Assembly: GCF_000521485.1 (NCBI RefSeq)
Contig: NZ_BAVS01000022.1
Span: 1 to 51,123, forward strand
DNA from: Gracilibacillus boraciitolerans JCM 21714
GTDB lineage: Bacteria; Bacillota; Bacilli; Bacillales; Amphibacillaceae
Length of the DNA stretch: 51,123 nucleotides
Direction of reading: 5' to 3'
Positions 47,436-51,123 of the stretch are shown piece by piece. Every line of letters starts with the position of its first letter. Position 1 is the stretch's first letter. Position numbers and translations under genes: made by a program. The notes under the pieces are model-generated. The model had not been told where the DNA came from. It did no database searches and saw only the letters and a list, made by a program, of their open reading frames with translations.

Positions 47436-48852
47436 ATGCCAGCAATAACAGGCGAAATATATAAGAAACGATTAAAACAGAGCGAAGTGGAGCTTTGGCA
47501 TAATGGAGAGAAAATAAAGAATATGTTAGAACATCCAGTCTTTAAAGGGATCATAAACAGCCAAGCCTTACTATATGATGCCCAGCATCAATTTGATTGT
47601 ATGACTTATCGATCACCAGAAACGGGAAATCTAATTGGTACGTCCTATCTGCAGCCAACCACTAAAGAAGACCTTGCCAAACGCAGAGAAATGATTCAGC
47701 AGTGGGCACGGTTAAGTGGTGGAATGCTTGGTCGCAGTCCTGATTATATGAATACGATTTTAATGACATTTGCTTCCTCGGCAAGTCTTTTAGAAGGAAA
47801 AGATAATTGTTTTCCTCAGCATCTCATCGATTTTTATAACAAGGCAAGAGAAGAAGATTTATCGTTTACACATACCTTTATCAGTCCTCAGGTTAATCGA
47901 TCCTTACTATATTTTGAGGATTCAAATGAACCGATTGCTGCAAAAGTTGTAGCAGAAAACAAAGAAGGCATTGTGATAAAAGGAGCCCGTCTACTGGCAA
48001 CACAAGGAGGGATCACGGATGAAATTATCGTATACTCTCCCGGTGGAATGATCGATAAAGTATATGCCTTCGCATTTGCGATTCCCAGTGATACAAAAGG
48101 GTTAAAATTTATTAGCAGAGAATCATTTGTTGGAGGGGGACTCGACTTTTGATTATCCGTTAAGCTCACGTTTTGAAGAATCGGATAGTCTGGTTGTGTT
48201 TGATGAAGTATTGGTACCATGGGAAAGAGTATTTTTTTACAACAATTTGGATGTTTCCAATACTTTTAAAAATAAGAGTGCTTTTCTTCCGTTTACATTA
48301 CACCAAATTGTTTGCAGACAAGTGATTAAGACAAAATTTATGGCAGGACTTGCACAATCTATTGTAGATACTATTAACATTAGCGAATACCCCCATATTC
48401 AAGAAATGGTGGTCGAGATGATTGCTGCCTTGGAAACCATGGAAGCGCTGTTAATCAAAGCAGAATGCAATGCAAAGAAAGATGAATTTGAACTGATGCG
48501 TCCAGAACTGGCGCCATTACAAGTAGCAACCTATACCTACACGACGATCTATCCGCGCTTAGTAGAAATTGTTCAATTCCTGGGATCGAGCGGAATGGTC
48601 TCTATTCCAACCGAAGCAGACTTTGCCTCTGAAATTCGAGCGGATTTGGAGCAATATTTGCAAAGTGCTACTCTTGAAGCAGAGGAACGAGTAAAATTAT
48701 TCCGTTTAGCTTGGGATGCTACCATGAGTGCCTTTGGAAGCCGGCAAACACAATATGAACGCTTCTTTCTAGGCAGCCCAAACCGACTAGCCAATGAATT
48801 ATACAATCAATATGACCTGAAACAATATACAGATTATCTGAAAAGCTTCTGA
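47436..48852 (+). CDS. HpaB/PvcC-type flavin-dependent monooxygenase (frameshifted)
   Basis: About 470 residues of the 4-hydroxyphenylacetate 3-monooxygenase large-subunit family: ITGEIYKKRLK, FDCMTYRSPETGNLIG, WARLSGGMLGRSPDYMN, FTHTFISPQVNR, IVIKGARLLATQGG, VVFDEVLVPWERVF and ending TQYERFFLGSPNRLANELY. It uses FADH2 from a separate reductase to hydroxylate an aromatic compound. The frame is lost at G5 near 48134-48138; four G restores FVGGDSTFDYPLSSRF. ATG 47436 follows G7 (47421-47427) at 8 nt. No reductase gene is adjacent. Confidence 0.9.
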
Positions 48853-48863
48853 AACACGTGAAA

Positions 48864-49023
48864 CACGGGGACGGTTCGTTTGTTGCATTCTGCCCTTTTT
48901 TATGGAGAATGATGGTTCGAATGTATTCTTTTTGAAGTAATTTGTTCCTAGTGGTTCTTTGTTCTTCAGGCAATAAATACAGAAAGAATTTGTGACATGC
49001 AACAAAAGAACCGTCCCCGTGTT
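48864..49023. repeat. Long-range inverted repeat
   Basis: AAACACGGGGACGGTTC and GTTTGTTGCAT (48861-48888) are complementary, with one mismatch, to ATGCAACAAAAGAACCG plus TCCCCGTGTT (48997-49023). They flank about 108 nt. Arms of about 27 bp, between the monooxygenase and MscL genes; may act as a terminator or be a remnant of a small noncoding mobile element. Confidence 0.75.
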
Positions 49024-49051
49024 GTATAAATGGGAAGGATGGGGGGGTGCA

Positions 49052-49551
49052 ATGGGATTATTTCATGAATTTCGTCAGTTTACGATGCGGGGGGGAAGTG
49101 CGATTGATATGGGAGTGGGTGTCGTTCTGGGGGGGCTGCACTAAGCAATTTTGTTGATTCCTTAGTTCGCGATATTCTGCTTCCACCTCTAGGACTTTTA
49201 TATGCCAGGATGGATATAGAAAACTTACATATCAGCCTCAGTGGAAGAACATATACTTCTCTAGCAGATGCTAAGGAAGCCGGTGCGATAACCATAAACT
49301 ATGGATTATTTATTTCAACGTCGATAAGGTTTATGATCATACTATTTGTTGTATTCCTTGTTATCCGACAAATGAACCGCTGGAAGAAACCACATCAGCA
49401 TCCATTGGACTCGATGACAAAAAAAGAATGTCCCTATTGTTGTTTGTCGATCCCCCCCACTAGAGCAGTTATCTGTCCACATTGTTCCACATCGCTTGAG
49501 GAAGAACAAGATGCAACAGAAAGAGCGATGCCACGTTTGAGGATAAAGTGA
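49052..49551 (+). CDS. mscL: Large-conductance mechanosensitive channel with C-terminal zinc ribbon (frameshifted)
   Basis: About 165 residues: MGLFHEFRQFTMRG then IDMGVGVVLG (TM1 with the gate region), a periplasmic loop, TM2 (FMIILFVVFLVIRQMNRW) and a C-terminal zinc ribbon CPYC...CPHC that some Firmicute MscL proteins carry. Opens as an emergency valve under hypo-osmotic shock. G7 at 49129-49135 shifts the frame; five G gives VVLGAALSNFVDSLVRDILLP. G7 at 49089 gives MRGGSAID (relatives MRGS/N..ID), and C7 at 49452 gives SIPPTRA. ATG 49052 is preceded by a G7 ribosome site. Confidence 0.9.
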
Positions 49552-49610
49552 TGTTCTAATGTTTCATAATGATGTTTTTATTGGGAAAGATAGCAAGTGA
49601 TGAATTATTT

Positions 49611-49674
49611 TATCCCGGTGCTAAACGTCTGGAAGACTCCCACTGATCATAGTCTCACTTTATCCTAACTAAAT
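49611..49674. repeat. Dispersed repeat, copy 2
   Basis: TATCCCGGTGCTAAACG through GAAGACTCC, then CTGATCATAGTCTCAC through TTTATCC, uninterrupted; corresponds to the two halves found at 36078-36237. Confidence 0.6.
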
Positions 49675-50281
49675 ATCTTATTGTTTGCGGATTTAAAATG
49701 TGGGGAGTAGAAAAATATAGATTTAGCTGGAGATCAAATCTGAGTTGTACCATAGCGTAAACTGTTATATCGTTCCTCAAATAATAGAAGATCTTAGTAT
49801 TTATAATCGTATTTCTATTAATGTTAGTGAAAAAAATAAATTATTCTGCAGTAAAAATAGACTTCATATTTTCAAAGACGCAAATCCTCTATCAAATTTT
49901 TCTATGCTGAACGTTTGTACATAAAATTACCCACTATTTGATCTTGACATCCAAAAAAAGTTATAAGTAAAAAGACGGAATTCATTGTATCCAGTAATTC
50001 TTTTGTTTTTTGTTTTGCTCTTAATATGTTCCAATTAAATTAGAAGGGAAAAATACAACAAAAAAACCGTTCTTATGTTGCTTTGAAAAAGTAAAAAAAG
50101 GTAAAAGGTACTAATTTTATAATAAATTTACTAAATTAATCGACAAATTAAAACAAACATCAACATTAATAGGTAAAAAAGTATTAGAAAATAAAAATGA
50201 AAAAAGTCATGTTTTTCGTTTTTTCGGAATAATAAATTTAGTAATAAAATACTAGTTATTTTTAGTTGAATTTACATATCA

Positions 50282-50311
50282 TTGACTTATTAGAAAAATA
50301 TGTAATAATAT
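50282..50311 (+). promoter_or_regulatory. Probable sigma-A promoter of the pilus operon
   Basis: TTGACT (50282-50287), 18-nt spacer, TAATAT (50306-50311), 52 nt before the CpaB start codon. Confidence 0.6.
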
Positions 50312-50363
50312 TTAGGGTATAAAATGATAGTGCAAAAGTTGGCTAAAAGGCGGGATTACAGAA

Positions 50364-51047
50364 ATGTTGGAATCAAGACGGAGAGCACTCATATTTTTAT
50401 TATTAGCTATTGTTCTAGCTGCTATTTCAGGATTTTTAGTATTAAAGAAAGTGCAAGCATTAAACACTGAACTAGGAACGATGGTAATGGTTTATACAGC
50501 GGACAAATCCATTCCTTCCAGAACGATTATTACTCCAAATGATGTAACAACTACTGAACTTCCGGTGAAATATGTAAGCGATGAGCACGTTACAGATGTT
50601 CAAAAACTAGCTAACAAGGTTTCGGTAGTCCCATTATCTGCAGGTGATTTAATAACAAATAAAATTTTAAAGGAAGCATCAGCAGTAACAAAGGAAGATA
50701 ATCGATTAGTGTCTGTATTAAAATCAGAAAAAGTTATCTTTGGCGAAAAGTTATATGCTCTTGATCGAGTGGATATTATTGTATCCCATAAATTAGAGGA
50801 TGCCCCCCCGGTAACAGAAGTATTTATGGAGGATATAAAAGTAGCTCGTGTTGCTGAAAATGAGGGTGAATTTACTGGTGTGCAGATCGAAATACCTCAT
50901 AAGCAGGTAGCTGAATTGATCCATATGCAAAATTATGCAGATAGTTTACGGGTAGTTAAAGCGAATGTGGGACAAGTGATGTCAGAAGAGCAGGCTACAG
51001 AAAGTGAAACGTCTGAAGAAAATACAAAAGAATCAGAAGAATCGTAG
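50364..51047 (+). CDS. cpaB: Flp pilus assembly protein CpaB (SAF/RcpC)
   Basis: 227 residues: N-terminal TM (about 8-27), SAF domain (DKSIPSRTIITPNDVTTTEL), RcpC-like region (LYALDRVDIIVSHKLED ... VFMEDIKVARV) and an acidic Ser/Glu tail. CpaB acts at the membrane in Flp/Tad pilus or type IVb secretion assembly. ATG 50364 has AAAAGGCGGG upstream. C7 at 50803-50809 gives DAPPVTEV, likely one Pro extra. A following gene starts 14 nt later, so the operon continues beyond the window. Confidence 0.82.
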   Translation: MLESRRRALIFLLLAIVLAAISGFLVLKKVQALNTELGTMVMVYTADKSIPSRTIITPNDVTTTELPVKYVSDEHVTDVQKLANKVSVVPLSAGDLITNKILKEASAVTKEDNRLVSVLKSEKVIFGEKLYALDRVDIIVSHKLEDAPPVTEVFMEDIKVARVAENEGEFTGVQIEIPHKQVAELIHMQNYADSLRVVKANVGQVMSEEQATESETSEENTKESEES

Positions 51048-51061
51048 TATGGAGGTATTGG

Positions 51062-51123
51062 ATGAGTAGTGTGAATGATATTTATATTATAGGAAATGAA
51101 GAAGATATACCTAGTCCATTAAT
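51062..51123 (+). CDS. Start of next operon gene (partial; probable Tad ATPase/CpaE-like)
   Basis: ATG 51062 with GGAGG at 51051-51055 begins SSVNDIYIIGNEEDIPSPL and runs off the window. In cpaB operons the next gene is commonly a CpaE/AAA-type protein, but 20 residues are too few to decide. Confidence 0.5.
   Translation, partial: MSSVNDIYIIGNEEDIPSPL

Larger units (their letters stand above)
49552..50363. other. 812-nt AT-rich spacer upstream of the pilus operon
   Basis: Contains a dispersed repeat copy (49611-49674) and a promoter near 50282. The rest is very AT-rich with many stops in all frames; no gene or RNA structure recognised. Confidence 0.5.

Noticed and set aside
9870-49140. Programmed ribosomal frameshifting
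   Set aside because: The breaks lack a common slippery heptamer with a downstream structure, run in both directions (+1 and -1), and affect families not known to use recoding.
1-51123. Phase-variable contingency loci based on poly-G tracts
   Set aside because: The runs occur in nearly every gene type and in noncoding DNA, with a near-constant length of 7, and damage invariant motifs in several core proteins at once. Contingency tracts are few, longer and sit in surface genes.
1-51123. Prophage, integrative element or insertion sequence
   Set aside because: No integrase, transposase, phage structural gene, tRNA target or attachment repeat was found. Remnants are explained by local decay and small noncoding repeats.

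Overview
The window looks like a chromosomal segment of a low-GC, Gram-positive, probably endospore-forming Bacillaceae bacterium. The signs are AT-rich coding, AGGAGG-type ribosome binding sites with ATG/TTG/GTG starts, CcpA (cre) sites, intrinsic terminators, and family members typical of Bacilli: DUF624/YesL, YkuS, VanW, a Spo0E-like remnant, CBO0543 membrane proteins and YesM/YesN-type two-component proteins. I cannot name the genus. No rRNA, tRNA, CRISPR array, prophage or transposase gene is visible.

Layout. 1-128: end of a UDP-glucose dehydrogenase gene. 325-434: a 21-bp-period inverted array. 593-7220: aldo/keto reductase, an unknown protein, a CysQ-type phosphatase, an MFS exporter, a coiled-coil protein, decayed ArsR and VOC genes, and a helical-repeat protein. 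7698-17320: a sugar-signalling block with a truncated PAS paralogue, a membrane-anchored sugar-binding protein, a YesM-type kinase, a YesN-type regulator, a sugar-porter MFS gene and a PAS/GAF/GGDEF/EAL protein. 17775-29112: a carbohydrate operon (two TIM-barrel isomerase/epimerases, an AraC regulator, two ABC permeases, a lipoprotein, YesL, DUF2264), followed by a LacI-like sensor fused to PAS-GGDEF-EAL. 29229-36556: MATE-like and MFS transporters, VanW, two CBO0543 proteins, a ZIP metal transporter and several remnants. 36665-38499: VOC, SDR and ThuA-like genes in tandem. 38733-48852: Spo0E and XRE genes, a sulfonate/nitrate-type ABC transporter, HxlR, DUF4242, acyl-CoA dehydrogenase-like, YkuS, a beta-lactamase-like serine hydrolase, a second 21-bp array, GNAT and an HpaB-type flavin monooxygenase. 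49052-51123: MscL with a zinc ribbon, a long spacer, and the start of a Flp-pilus (CpaB) operon.

How it fits together (inference). The centre reads as a carbohydrate sensing and uptake island. An extracytoplasmic sugar is sensed by the binding protein and kinase/regulator, and sugars enter through the MFS and ABC systems. Two GGDEF/EAL proteins, one carrying its own sugar-binding-type domain, flank the ABC operon and could link sugar status to c-di-GMP. The 40-49 kb part resembles a sulfonate or aromatic-compound scavenging locus.

Data quality dominates interpretation. By hand count there are nearly 70 G or C runs of 6-8 nt, about 57 of them exactly 7 nt. Many insert one extra Gly or Pro into otherwise invariant motifs, as if G4/C4 had become G7/C7. 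In addition, at least 12 genes are broken by 1-2 nt indels in homopolymers. I treat most broken genes as intact in the organism and annotate them as single genes. The most interesting candidate biology is the pair of symmetric 21-bp-period arrays between convergent genes, and the LacI-like/GGDEF/EAL fusion.
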